Assembly (NCBI RefSeq): GCF_008831285.2
Contig: NC_045149.1
Coordinates: forward strand, 436,001 to 500,000
DNA from: Nymphaea colorata
Lineage: Eukaryota > Streptophyta > Magnoliopsida > Nymphaeales > Nymphaeaceae
Direction: 5' to 3'
DNA: 64,000 bases
Position numbers and translations under genes: made by a program. The notes beneath the pieces were generated by a model. It saw nothing but the letters and a program-made list of their open reading frames with translations. It did not search any database and was not told the origin of the DNA. Positions 35,170-47,557 of the stretch are shown here, one piece after another. Within the stretch, counting starts at the first letter, position 1; each line of letters starts with the position of its first letter.

Positions 35170-38100
35170 TTATGCAGATAATGAACCACAAAAGAGGACA
35201 GAGAAAGAACCTTCAGACAAATTTTCATTAGCAGATATCTCTAGTTTTGCAGCATCAGCACTAGCAGCTTTCAGTTCTTCTTCAGTTACTTTCAGATAAA
35301 CTTTGCTGGAGTAAGATTTTTCACCAGCTGGAGGACCATCTGCAGTATAGGGCAAAAACTTCCATGAGAAAAACTGAACAAAAGCAAAAAATGAAATGAA
35401 AAATAAGCCAATGTACTTCACGCATCTCAGGTACAACTCGAAGGACAATAACTTTATAATAAAAGGGGCTGCCATGTATACCCCTACATAAACATAATAT
35501 AAGGCATGTCCTCTGAATCGACAGTCAACTGGTAGATAATTAGAGTGGGAATGAAGAGGTAAACCGTTTGAATCTGAGAATGCATTGTGGAACAAATCCC
35601 CCAGCTACAAGATTTGCAGCCCAACATGAAGGCCATAAAGTTCACTGACCTGGCCAGGTGTGCAGACCTATCGCAACTGCAGGTTATCTTAGGAATTGAG
35701 ACATATAAAACGGCAGTGATGGACTGATATCTAATTGGTCACATTCGTACCCCCAGTTGATAAGAATCCCTTCCCAATGCAGTGCCATGTCCAGGTAAGC
35801 ATAACTAGAACAGTGTAGAAAATATAAGATGATTCCTAGTGCACCTTTTCCATGATCACCACAAGTCAACGGTAAGATGATATGTGAAAAAGAATTAGCA
35901 CAGACAATGGTTTTGAAAAAAAACAGTAGACATGTGAGTGTTGTTGTTGTTTAGTTCAATTTATCACTTGACCTAATTCAAGTCTACCTAATAAATTTCA
36001 ACTATCAACTTAGAGAACACGGTGAATGGTCCCAAAAGCAATGTCTAACCAGCCCAAATATTACCCTTTCACGCATGCAAGAACATGATTTGGCTTGGTG
36101 TTTTATGCTTCAAGCCAAAAAGGGGGTTTGGACAAATAATAGTAGATGCAACTGACAAGCATATAGAAAAGTAATCTCAACTTTCCAATGGAAGTGGATG
36201 GCACTACCTTCTAGTAGACATGCAAGAATTCTCACTTGAGCAGCCAAACCAACCAATATGATACTTTTTCATTGTGGAAAACTCAATGTTCAGAATTAAC
36301 AAAATAACCTTGAGTGCAATGTCAACCACAATTCTTAACAACCTGGATATGCGGTTAAAGAAGGGACACAAGTAACACACTTAAGACACTTCACTTGTAT
36401 CATTCACAATGTTATATAATACATAATATAATCCATACAGGTAGGGCCCAAAGTCAGATATGCGACGTAACCATGGCCACAAATATCAGTTTTGAGTTTT
36501 TATTGGCGAGGTTTTTCTTGGATATTTTTCAGCAAAGTTTTTTTTGAAAAGATCTCGGGAAAATCTGGAAGTCTTTTAAAAAAATATAAAATGAAAATAT
36601 TAAGTAAAAATGCTTTTGCATTGCATTTAGGAGGACATGTTAAATACCTAAAACAAGAGGAAATAAAAGAATGAAACAAAAGATGGAAAAATATAAAATA
36701 TAAAATATAAAATGAAATAAAAATAAATGAAAAATCACAGAAAACTGCGAAAACCACATTAATTTGATTTTTAACGTTTTCTTCAAAATATCATGATATT
36801 TTCCCTTTTTTCATTTTCTTCATTTTTTTCATTAATATCGCGATACTTACGAAAATGTCACAATAGTTGTGGCCATGAACACAGCATAGCTTATAAGTTC
36901 ATCAATTTACCTTTTCCATATTAAAATAAAAAAATAATAAAAAGGTAAAAAATAAGAAAAATAGAAATAAATGCTCGTTTACGAAAAAATAATTGCATAA
37001 ACATGAAAATAACAAGTACATGCTACCTACAACAATTCACATTTTAACTAGAAATAATCAAAATAAAAAATACACATTTCACTAGAAAAAATTAAATATA
37101 AAGTTGTCCACTTAAATTACTCTCAAGTCTTGACTCTTAATACTTAAATGAGTATAAAAAAAAAAAACAAGACGCCATAATGAGAGAAAAATGTCAAACA
37201 TGGGAAAATGAGGAAAAAACATAAAAATAGTGATACTTTTAGAAAAAGTCAAAAATGAAAATATCACATTTTTTCCCATTTTATTTTTTTAAATATATTT
37301 CATTTTTTATGTTTATAAAACTCAAATTTTCATATTCTTTTACTCTTTTTTATTTTTTTGAATCCGGTAACCTCACTGATAAAAACCAAAGGACAACACT
37401 TGTGTAAACGATATCAAATAAATAGGTTTTATTGTGTATGACGTACTCCTTAAAGTCTTTGCAACAGCATAATGGTCCGAAGACTTGAACCTTTTAATTT
37501 TGGATGATAAACGTAAGCTCTTATACAAAAAAAACATGAAGCTCCTAAATTTAATCTGGTTACATTAGGCTCATATGAAAACCCACGAAAGCCAAAAATC
37601 TTCAATTTGATGACACCAGTCCTAAATTAATTTTGTCGCCTTAAATGTGTAAGAACTAAGAATGCATCTTATGACAAACTTAGGACTCAGCCTGAAGGAA
37701 TTTATGTAACTTTAAGTTCAATAAAAAGCTATGTTTTCACTTTCTTCTAATCTAAAGATGTACCCCAAGAGATACATCATATGATTCACTACATTGCACA
37801 TAACCATGATTGCTCCTGTTACATGTTTCACATTCTGGTCATTCAGCAAATGACTAAGAACATAAAGACTTCACATATATAGAATCTTAATCTTTTTCAG
37901 AAGTAGTCAATTATGAGAATATTGTTTCACACAGTTCACAAAATTCATGAAGTGAAAAACCGATAAAAACAGAAGCAAGAAAAAACATTGCACATATACC
38001 AGAAATTCTCTATGCTCTATTTATTTTGTGTGCAGCCATGCAGGCCTCCCAGTGTTCATTTCATTTTAAACAAGCAAAGAGATTTACATGGACCAGATTC

Positions 38101-39556
38101 ACAGTACATGTAAGGAAACATAATACATGGGGAACCCCACATTCAACATCCTTTTGCTGGGCCTGTTATCAGCCAAATTATGATTTGAAAGTTGTTTTAT
38201 AAGGAATCCTTCACATCAAATCAATCTAGGAAACCGCTCCTTCCATGTCATGATAGGGCAAGCCCCTATACCATCAAGCATTCAACTTTTTCATTGTAAG
38301 ATTGCAATCCTTCTTTTGCCTTGGATTTTGGATCCACATGCATTGCCATCATACTGACACTAGATCTATATGCCCAAAACAGGTTTCTTAATTGTGGAAC
38401 GTGAAAAAAAAAAACTAGTAACAAGGCTTCTGCTTACTATTGTATCAAAGTACCCTTATCTAAGTACTTGCTCTCCAAATAAAATAACTAGGCAAACTGA
38501 CAAGAACTGTTTGAGAAAAGGACGTGTTCAAAATAGTTCATTGGTGTTCATCGTCAAAGAGCCTCACATAATTTCATTGTTTATTTAAGTGTATTGATGG
38601 AACACATCATTTAGTAGAGTGTTTAATTTATCATGCTTGGCATTTACTTGTGTGATGAAGTTGTCCCCAGCTAACAAGAGAAAGATAGAACCAAATGAAA
38701 GGAAAGAGGAAACTCACTTTTGTCTGCTACAGCTTCCAAATTATCATTCATGTATGTGGGGGTGGGTCTATAACTCTGCTGAGTTGGGACATCATCAAGT
38801 CCAATCTCCCTTTGAAGCGTGCTCTTAAAGTCCCTTGACACTTCCTGAATCATCGATAAAATCTTTTCATCCTCATAAATACACACATACGAATATATAA
38901 GCAAACATGAGGATTATGTGGACTGATCCATAAAGGGTTCGATCAACTCCTCTGATTGTTCATTAGGTGTCACCTGTAAAGATATTTCATCAAAGCCAAT
39001 GTACCATTTGTCGTTCACCTTTCTTAAATAAAATAAGTTTATAACCATCAATCAAACTGATAAGATGACACATAAGCAGTCCACGTAATCCCCATGGACC
39101 CCATATATATGGATATTGCTACCTATAGAAAGTAGTGCAGGTCCTATCTACTTAATCAATTGCCCTTGTCATTTGTTTGTCTTACTAGGAACATGCTTAT
39201 AAACAAGTTGTTTCAAACCAAGATCCATACTTTTATACCACAAAACACTGGTTTTTTTTTTTTTTTTACTTCTATTAAGAGGGGGAATCTATACAAGCAA
39301 CAGTTTTCATTATGTAAAATATGATGTTGCAAAGTTGGTGGGCAGCCTACACACACACACATATATAATCTAAAACCAAGTTTTCTTTTTCTAACCATAA
39401 AAATAGTTGAAAGAAGCAAATTGTTTGCTAGACAGTATGGCATTCTCTTTATACCTACAACCAAAAAAATTGTTGAAAGAATCTAGGTGTCTGCTAGACA
39501 GTATACGTTATCTTTATACCTGCAACCCCACAGACACACACACACACGTCTGTGTC

Positions 39557-39608
<52 letters not shown>

Positions 39609-41122
39609 ACCAATTTTTTTTAACTATAAAAATAGTTGAAAGAATCAAAGTGTTTGCTAGACAATATAGCGTCATCGTTATACTTACAACCCAAAGAAAA
39701 TGGTTGGAAGAATCAAGATGTTCGCTAGACAGTATAGCGTTATCTTTATACCTGCAACCAGACACATGCGCATGCACAAGATGCACTTTAAAAGGCAAAT
39801 TAATTGAGGGGCCCACCTGAAGTTCTTGTATGGTAGGTCGAAACGCTCGCAAAGTCTTTCCTAGATTACGTGCCACCTGAATTCATACCAATCAATTAAA
39901 AGCCAGAATTTGGAATCACGGAGAATACAATTTGGATAATCTAAACATTTAGGCGAGAAAAAAGGTCCAAGAGTTAAATAAGCTAGGCTATAAAAGGAAG
40001 AAATTAATCCGTTATAAACTCAGCGTGAGATATCTAAATAATGGAACCGAATTATGTAAACAGGCGTTGCCTTGTCCCATCTGATTTTCCTCATGATTCA
40101 ATTTGCACACGAGGTTACAAAGATTTTTTAACACAAGAAAAAAACAAAGTCATTAACCCGCAGAAAGAGCTATCGACGATACCATGTTTGGTGCTGCAGC
40201 AAAAAAAAAAAAAAAAAGAGCCTTAAGAAGAATCAAAGGTTGCTGCCAATAAATATGTTGCTACAAATGAATATGATACAATCTCTAATACCGAGTCCTA
40301 GAAGCACAAAAGGAAATTCCCCCTCGCAGGCTTTCCCTCTCTACTTCTAGAAAGAACTGCAAATATTTTCAAATTTTAAAGAGAGACGCTAGAATAGAAA
40401 CTCAACTTTTAGAACTGAAGAGTTTCAAATATTTTCAAGGTTCAGATTCACAAAAACCAACATAGGAACTAGCAAGCCTATACTAAAGGTGCCCCAATAA
40501 GATTATTAGAAAAGTTGACCCTTGAATTCCCGAACAAAAGGGTTCCTCTCGATTCCCTTCATCTTAGCATAAATTAACACTAATGATTAACTATACATAG
40601 GACGGTAGCATAACCATGTAACATAAACATCACCCTGTAGACCATTAACAACTTCCAATATCTTCTATTACTACCTCAGCAAGGCCTTTTGGACCAAAGA
40701 CCAACAAAGCCACCACTCCAATAACCAATGCTTCAGGAGCTCCAACCCCAAAGAGAGAGGCATAAACTGTCCCGTATCTGGAATTCATTCTTCTTTCTGT
40801 AACCATCCATCGAAGTGCAGATATAAATACCATATAAAGAAATTCTCAAAGCCAAAGCCCATAAGAGGAAAGATAGAGTAAGGCAACATTGTCGGCTTAA
40901 TGGAAAATCGATACCTCTTCTCCCAAGTCTTCTTTGCTTCGGAGAGACGCCCAAATGAATGAGGACATTAGGAGAGGCCAATGGCTTGAAAGGAAGAAGC
41001 CTGGTGTAGTGCGCAAGTGAGAAATGGGCAGGAGCAGAGATGAAAGCAGATTTTGGATGTGTTGGAGAAAAGAGGAGACAATTTGGAAATGAGGATGTCG
41101 CAGAGGCTACAGTTAAAGCCAT
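35170..41122 (-). CDS. HCF106: Thylakoid Sec-independent (Tat) translocase subunit TatB, HCF106
   Basis: Five coding exons on the minus strand, all GT-AG with matching phase: 41122-40915, 40796-40675, 39876-39817, 38844-38718 and 35339-35170. They give 228 residues. Residues 1 to about 75 form a Ser/Thr-rich, chloroplast-type transit peptide. Residues 77-110 hold the TatB core: VYASLFGVGAPEA, with the conserved Glu at 91 in the short membrane helix, then the LLVFGPKGLAE hinge. The amphipathic helix follows with VARNLGKTLRAF and EVSRDFKSTLQREIGLDD. The C-terminal part has YLKVTEEELKAA. HCF106 sits in the thylakoid membrane with cpTatC and receives folded proteins bearing twin-arginine lumen signals. 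The length is close to known homologues. The last dozen residues are hydrophobic rather than acidic and may be an intron-retention end, because a GT donor lies at 35210-35209. Confidence 0.92.
36472..36876. mobile_element. MITE-like inverted-repeat element, family copy 4, in HCF106 intron 4
   Basis: Ends CATGGCCACAAATAT and (inverted) AGTTGTGGCCATG. The interior has GGCGAGGTTTTTCTTGG and TCTCGGGAAAATCT, related to the MTB-intron copies. Intron 4 (35340-38717, 3,378 bp) is otherwise AT-rich with no gene recognised. Confidence 0.55.
39407..39770. repeat. 65-68-bp minisatellite split by a (TA)n tract, HCF106 intron 3
   Basis: Four units start at about 39407, 39472, 39635 and 39703. Each has GTTGAAAGAA, GTNTGCTAGACAGTAT and CTTTATACCTGCAACC in order. 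The second and third are separated by an AC run and a (TA)n tract at 39560-39605. This makes two head-to-tail dimers around a microsatellite. Confidence 0.8.
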
Positions 41123-41285
41123 GCCGATGAGGAAAATATGGGCTCAAAATGCACACGAACTTTCTGCTCCCCTCTTGTTTCCTTCAACTTCTGCTCCCAT
41201 TCTTTCACTCCCCATAAACTTGTCTGTCGTTGAAGCCGTTCATGGAGTATGCGTGTATCAGTTGTTCACACTCTCTCAATTGCTG

Positions 41286-41322
<37 letters not shown>

Positions 41323-41450
41323 CTCCTGTCTATCCAGACAGACCACTCCTTCGTTCTCTTATTAGAAAATCTGCCCCTATCCTGCTATCCAGCCGCTGTC
41401 ACTAAAATCCAAACAAAGATTTTTTTTTCTTTTTCGTTTTTCAATGGCCG
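41123..41450 (-). promoter_or_regulatory. HCF106: HCF106 leader and promoter region with a (CT)16 tract
   Basis: The ATG at 41122 is the first in a frame encoding a transit peptide. A (CT)16 tract lies at 41289-41320 (GA on the coding strand), at a distance typical of GA/CT-rich plant core promoters or leaders. No TATA box was placed. Confidence 0.4.
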
Positions 41451-41480
41451 AAGAACGTTGACAAATCAGGACGATTTAGT

Positions 41481-41591
41481 TACCAATGGATCAGATCCAA
41501 ATCCAGTCCAACAATGATTAAACTTTTCGAGGCAACAGAGGTCTCTTTTTACCAATGGATCAGATCCAAATCCAGTACAACAATGATTACA
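41481..41591. repeat. Direct repeat, period 69 bp
   Basis: A unit of about 40 bp starting TACCAATGGATCAGATCC occurs at 41481 and again at 41550 with one or two differences. Confidence 0.8.
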
Positions 41592-41699
41592 CCCCTGATG
41601 GAACCCCGCTCTCGCTTAGGTTCCCTAGTGGTTGAAGGAGAATCCTTCTCTTGACTACTCGCGACCTAGGAATCTCGTTTGGGACAGTGGCCATTTCTG

Positions 41700-41945
41700 T
41701 AAGGGGCCATTTGGCTAGTACGGAATTTTGATTCTGATTCCACTTGAAAAATGGAATTTAAATTTCATCCCAATTCCATCCAATTCTAATTTGCAAGATT
41801 TCAGAATAAAAATTCCACTTGAAAATAGAATTGAAATGAAAATTTCAATTCTATCCAATTATAATTTGCACGTGCATTTGATAACTTAGAATTTTCGTTC
41901 CAGAATTGAAAATTTCTCGTTTGATTCAAATGGAATTAGATTTTG
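41700..41945. mobile_element. Possible GGAATT-rich MITE
   Basis: It begins GGGGCCATTTGGCTAG and is full of imperfect inverted GGAATT/AATTCC motifs, resembling a common plant MITE type with GGCC-TTTGG ends. I could not find a clean right terminus or target duplication. Confidence 0.3.
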
Positions 41946-43089
41946 GAATTATGTGACTGTTGGATTCACATCAACTATTGCAGCCTTCTAAAGGCACAGT
42001 AAAAACATAATTCAACACAAATAGTCCCCACACAGGAAGGAAAAAAAAGTAAATAAATCAAGATTAAACAAATCAATTGTTCTATCTGTTTCTAAGGTAC
42101 ACCTGCTTTGGTTTCTCTCTATTTCATGTGCTTGAGCTTGTCTTCTCAACTTGCCTATAGAAGCAGTCTCTCGAGCCTGGCTAGCCGGACTTCCCAGTAA
42201 AAAATGAAATAGGTAGGTCAGAGGGTATCAACTCCTCAGTTTAACAGTTCTCTCCGATCATTATATGCTTAAAACCAAGGGCTCACCTGTTATGCATGAT
42301 TGACGTACCATGTCCAGCCCATTTCATCTCTAACAAGAAAAGCTAAACTGATGTGTTTCACTAGAAGGAGGGAAGGAGAGAGAAAGAGCTTACCAATCTG
42401 AGCTTCAAAAATTAGAAGGTTATTATGAACAACAATGACAATCTTTGTTGAGATGTTAACTAAGATCTTCTGAAGTCTTTCAAGAGGCTTCAAGGTCCTT
42501 TGAATTATATTGGGGCTTACAAAGGACAACATACTCTACGCACTTCAAAATAGCTTTTCTAATCTCCCCTTCCATTCATCCCAAACAGAAAAAGCAAAAT
42601 AAATAAAGTAATAATGCAACAACAAAAAAAAAATTAAACAAACCAAAATTGATCTTTGTCGGCAAAAAGCTGGTGGGAATAGTAGGAAGGACTGAGATGC
42701 TATTCTCTGTAACACATCATCCCGCTCTCCAACCCCTGTGAAAAGGTCAATGCAAAAAGGAAAGGTGACATTGATCTTTGGCAGAAAGCAAACAAGATGG
42801 GCTTACTTTTGCTCACAATAAACAATTCAAGAAAGAAAAGTGATAAAAAAATTATGGGTTTGGAACCCTTTAGTTTTAGTCTCTCGAAGGTTCATATTCT
42901 GGTAGGATACTCTCAGTCTATCTTGGGAGAAACTAGGGTTTGGAACTTTGGCTATCTTCATGTTCTATTTCATCTTTAGTTTCTTAAAGCATCGATCTTA
43001 AACTTAGAGCTCTATGTTTCCTGCAACTCTCAAAACCAATTCAGTGTTCATTTTCACAAGAGACTGTTCGAGTGAGCTAATTATGCTCA
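41946..43089. other. Intergenic, no recognised feature
   Basis: AT-rich sequence with short open frames that lack motifs. I see nothing that I can support here. Confidence 0.3.
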
Positions 43090-43133
43090 GCCATGGCTAG
43101 GGATGTCAATATATCCGATTTGAAACAGATATC

Positions 43134-44161
43134 TAAGGCTGAACAATGAGCCGAGCAACTCGAGCTCGGCTCATTAAAACTCGGCTCGAAATTGAGTTCG
43201 AGTTGGCTGTTTTTGTACACGAGCCGAGCTCAAGCTCGTATTTCGGCTCGTTTTTTAGTCGAGCCAAGTTCGAGTTCACTGAACTCAAACTTTTAAGCTC
43301 GACTCGGCTCGAGTAAAAATCGAATAGCAAAATGCAATTACTACTTATTTTGTTTATTCTGTTTTGAGTTTCATTTCTCGACGTGTGTTCTCTCTCCTCA
43401 CTTTCTTTTTTTTCATCCAAATGGGAGGCCAGCACAGTCTCATCGACGACGGGCGATCTGTGAGGCTGCAAATCGCTTCTCTCCTCTGCTGCAGATCAGC
43501 TAATGCCCAAGGTGCTATACTTTCTCCATCTCTCAACCTCTCTCTCAATCTTAAACTCCCAATGCTTCAGAAAATCCTCATTCAAGTGAGGGTTTTAGAA
43601 GTCCTCACTCAACGAGGGTTGAGTGAGTGAGGGTTTCTTGAACCCCTTGCTCAAAGGGTTTCTCTTTTTGAAACCCTTAAAAACCCACACTTGACAAGGG
43701 TTGCGAGGCTTTCTTGAACCCCTTTCTCAAAGGGTTTCTCTTTTTGAAACCCTTAAAAACCTACGCTTGACAAGGGTTGAACGAGCGAGGGTTTCTTGAA
43801 ACCACATTGCTCGAGCGGGTGAGGGTTTCAAAGTCTGAGCTTTTCCCATTTCAGAAACCCTCGTGGGAGGGAGCGAGAGTTTCTGTTCATAGAGTCGTCT
43901 GGAAATTTTTTTGTATTTATTTTTCTAAACTTAGATTCTTCCCTCTTCCTCTGCAGATCGACCTTCCCCTGTCGCCCCTGTTGCTGTAAACGAGTTTATC
44001 GAGCCTTGGACTTGAGCTCGAGCTGAACAAGAAGCTGTCGAGTCAAGCTCGAGTTACTTCCATCGAGCCATTCTCGAGCTCGAGCCGAGCTCGAGCTCAA
44101 GATTTCAGTCGAGCCGAGCTCTGGTTAAACTCGGGCTAGACTCGGCTCGTGTTCACCCCTA
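43134..44161. mobile_element. Inner hAT-like element nested in the outer one
   Basis: The left end TAAGGCTGAACAATGAGCCGAG pairs with the inverted right end TAGGGGTGAACACGAGCCGAG. The 8-bp flanks are CAGATATC (43126-43133) and TAGATATC (44162-44169), one mismatch. Subterminal regions are dense in GAGCTCGAGC/CGGCTCG repeats. The middle (about 43370-43900) carries a non-repetitive CT-rich segment and a 76-bp tandem repeat. No transposase recognised. Confidence 0.78.
43634..43785. repeat. 76-bp tandem repeat inside the inner hAT element
   Basis: A unit starting TTTCTTGAACCCC at 43634 is repeated at 43710. Each unit contains its own small palindrome (AAAGGGTTTC with GAAACCCTT). Confidence 0.8.
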
Positions 44162-44798
44162 TAGATATCCGATCCATCTGATTCGAAAAAATTGGATATG
44201 AAAAAAAAATAATATCGATTAAGAAATTGGATCAGATTCAGATTTAATAAATGACATCCAATCGAATTCAGATTCAGATATATATAAATATATGATCGGA
44301 CTCAAATACAAATTCAGATCGGATTCATTTTTAGACAAATATAATGTACCTAATGCTATTAAATTTTGAAAATTGACAAAATGCAGTTCAAAATTCGGAT
44401 TCGGATATAAATAAAAAAATCAGATTCAGATTGTAAAATCGGATTTCAGATTTGGATTCATATGTGACTTTTCTTTATTTGAATTCAAATCTGAATTCGA
44501 GTCCAAACATGTGTATCCGAAAAAGCGAAAAGGATATATCTCATTCGAATATGATATGTTGACATCCCTAGCCATGGCCGCTCATCTAAGACCTATACTA
44601 TGATCACTCATCACTTGTCAAAATCCAGACGGGTTCAACTGATGGAAAGCAGGGGAGATTACTAATTCGGGCCAAAATCTTCCAGCGAAAGAATCAACAG
44701 TCAATCTGTTTGATCGGTAGCATTAAGGCCACAGTGCCCGCGAAAATTGTCAGCATGTTAGAGAGAGAGTTGCCCTTCTTTCCCATCATTACCCTTCT

Positions 44799-44799
44799 C

Positions 44800-44842
<43 letters not shown>
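44799..44842. repeat. Compound (TA)n(GA)n microsatellite
   Basis: About 11 TA units followed by about 10 GA units. Confidence 0.95.
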
Positions 44843-44961
44843 TTAATTGCAATCGATCAATTGATTGATGGAGAAAACTCAACTGATGGATGGTAAGAGA
44901 GGGAAGGAAGGCACCAATTGAGTTATGTTGACAGGTGGAGAGGTATATATCTCTACTGCTA

Positions 44962-45190
44962 GGTTTTATATTCCATCTCACTGATGAGAAGTTGATGAGT
45001 TACTACATCAACAGGAAGGTTCATGGCAAGTCTATCAGAGAACCACCATCTTGAAAATCGATGATTACAAGTCCGAGTCATGGGATCTCCTTGGTTATAA
45101 GCTGAAGGGTCTAAATGTCTAAGTACGGATAACAAGTCCGAGCCATGGGATCCCCTTGGTTATAAGCTGAATGACCTAAATGTCTAAGTC
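44962..45190 (+). pseudogene. NAC-domain transcription factor fragment (subdomains A-B)
   Basis: The plus-strand frame reads G-F-I-F-H-L-T-D-E-K-L-M-S-Y-Y, then K-V-H-G-K. This matches the NAC start G-F-R-F-H-P-T-D-E-E-L and the K-V-x-G-K region. A stop follows. In the next frame it reads I-D-D-Y-K-S-E-S-W-D-L-L, matching the subdomain B block (I-D-x-x-K-x-E-P-W-D-L-P). The 3' part is then duplicated with a period of 65 bp (45067 and 45132). No later NAC subdomains were found nearby. The G-F-R-F-H-P core is changed at two positions. Confidence 0.7.
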
Positions 45191-45199
45191 CTGGATGTT

Positions 45200-47557
45200 G
45201 TCCTAGCCCATTTTGGCTCTTAGGTGTCTTCATATAGATCCAATTATGTACGTTCCACGCATGCATTAGGATCAAGGGTTGAGAGGAAAGATTTCATGTT
45301 CACTTGGAAATGTGATCACATAGAACCCTCTCAATCAAAGAGTTTTATCAAAACAATGTTTATTCTCTTATTTATTTTAACCCTCATCTTAGGCCCACTG
45401 CATTAGAGCCCATTGTTTGTGCATGTGTTCATGATTTTAAACTTCTCTAAACCAATACAAGCCTCTGCCATCATGTGGTGAGATTCTCCCTATTAAGCAA
45501 TAACTTCAAGGGGGTTCAATGACTGGACCAACTTACTGGAGCCAGCAAGGCATTGGCACTTTTCTTACCACATACTGAAAAAATATTCCCCCATGTCAGT
45601 AAATGGACTAGGAGAAAGGTGACACCTAAACAATAGATAGAACCTACAGAATCCAAGAATATAAACATTACTGTGTTATGAAATTACTGATTAAAGATTC
45701 TGAGCAACTTGATCTAGCAATCCAAACTATTTTCTAAAGTTGCATGATAGATCGATGTTTCTTAGGGTGTAGTATTTGAGTATTTTTGTATGAACAATGT
45801 TTGATTACTGTTTACTTTGCATGCATATTGTTTTCTTAAAAATTGAATGAGAACTTTAAACTGTCATTTGTTTCCCATGTGAAAACTGTCAAGAATTTTA
45901 TAATCAAGTCTTGAGGATGGTCCCTAGAATGTCTCTTCAGCTTGATCTATGTCAAATGTGTTTACTATGTTGTCTGAGCCCCTTATTGGGTTAGGCCAGG
46001 TAAGCACAATCTCTCCACCAAGTCTAACAACCTTACTATCATATTTTGATTTCGTGTATGTTCATATTTCGCCATTTTATCATTGAGTCGAGCCTTTGTT
46101 CTTGTGAACAATGATCATTGTTTTTCCTATTTCCCCATTTTACAATGTTTGCAATTATCGTGACCACACCATGTTCATTTTATTTTGGAACTAATTTGCG
46201 GCTATAATGCAAAGCAATAACAAGTAGTCATAATAACTCCCCTTCCTTGTGTTGTCTTTTCTTTAATCCACTTTTGACTTATAGCAGTTTGATACATTTC
46301 ATTGTCTTCCAAGTCTTGTCAAACTTCTAACTTTAATTGATCTTCCAACAAGTGCTTGAGGATGGCTAAGTCAGGGTGTGCCTCCAATTTAGCCTCCCTC
46401 AATGAAAAGATGGATACAAACAAGACATTAACAACATATTTACTAAAGCAGTAGAGAGAAAAGAAGATCTAGCAACTAACACAATCTTTCAACAGTTGAT
46501 TGTCAGCCTCATGAGCAAGAGCAAGACCCATAAAGGTTTCCAAAGAATTCCCCTACAAGAATTAGGCAAGAAGGGAATTGAGGAGCATAAATCAGAGGAA
46601 CACCTTCTGACAAACTCAAAGGAACTGAATTCTAGAAGAGGACCCTTCTTTAAATGTGGTCAAAATGATAGTGGTCAATCAACAAGGGGATGCATTATAC
46701 AGTTAGCCATGGATAACAGGTATGCCTATATATCCCTCTCTCTCTCTTATTTCTAGTTTTAATTTCAATATCTTATTGAGCATATGGATTTATTTTTTGA
46801 TATAATATCTTAGAATTTGGCATGCTTTGCATGACATCTTAAACATGCCTCAAGGATCACATGTTATACACGTAGCAAAACTTGTACATAAGCTGGGTTG
46901 GGTAGAATTAGTACCACATCCTGAGGTAGCTGACCTAGCATGTGCACACTCGAACTCACCCTAGCCTCTACACGAACCCACATTCTGAAACATAGTTTAA
47001 TAAATGGATTTCGAAACAAGCATCTTTTCTCCAACTGTTTTCCAAAAACCTAGATTCATGCTTGATCAGGGTTTAGACCTATGTCCAACCTACCTGTGCC
47101 TACTAAGGCCCATCGTAGACTGGACTATCTATGATTCCCTAAACTTAGAACTAGATCCCTTTGGCCAACCCCTATAAATGCTTCTACAGTGTCTAACAAA
47201 GACTAAACATTACAATGAACCCACATCTAAAATCCTAGCCAGGCCTGTACTCATGACCTAGTTAAGAATACTTGAACCACATTTGGATCTTGAGTTATGG
47301 ATATTGGATCAAATATTGAATGATATTGCATTTCAACCTTGTATGTCAAATATAGACCGTATAATTGGATCGATTGGATTTTGGATCTAAGACAAATGAA
47401 TTTGGATTGCAGATCAAAATTGTAAATATCAAATTTGGATGTCAGATCTGAACATTATAGGATCTCAAACCTGAACAATGTATCTTGTTACCAAACTTGA
47501 ATTGTATCATGAACTAAAAAGTTCAATCTTAGCTCTAGAACCAAATAACATCAAATC
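45200..47557. other. Intergenic stretch without recognised genes
   Basis: 2.3 kb of AT-rich sequence. Near 47280-47520 there are many diverged GGATC(A/C)AAT motifs, as in 50330-50960. A plus-strand frame at 46496-46756 has no recognised domain. Confidence 0.35.

Larger units (their letters stand above)
43098..44570. mobile_element. Outer hAT-like element (non-autonomous)
   Basis: Perfect inverted ends TAGGGATGTCAA and TTGACATCCCTA are flanked by a perfect 8-bp duplication GCCATGGC (43090-43097 and 44571-44578). This fits hAT. Its own sequence (outside the inner element) is AT-rich with GGATTCAGATTC-type repeats and no transposase frame. Confidence 0.85.

Noticed and set aside
45224-46756. 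Short frames downstream of the NAC relic as further NAC exons
   Set aside because: None contains the later NAC blocks or a credible splice junction in phase.
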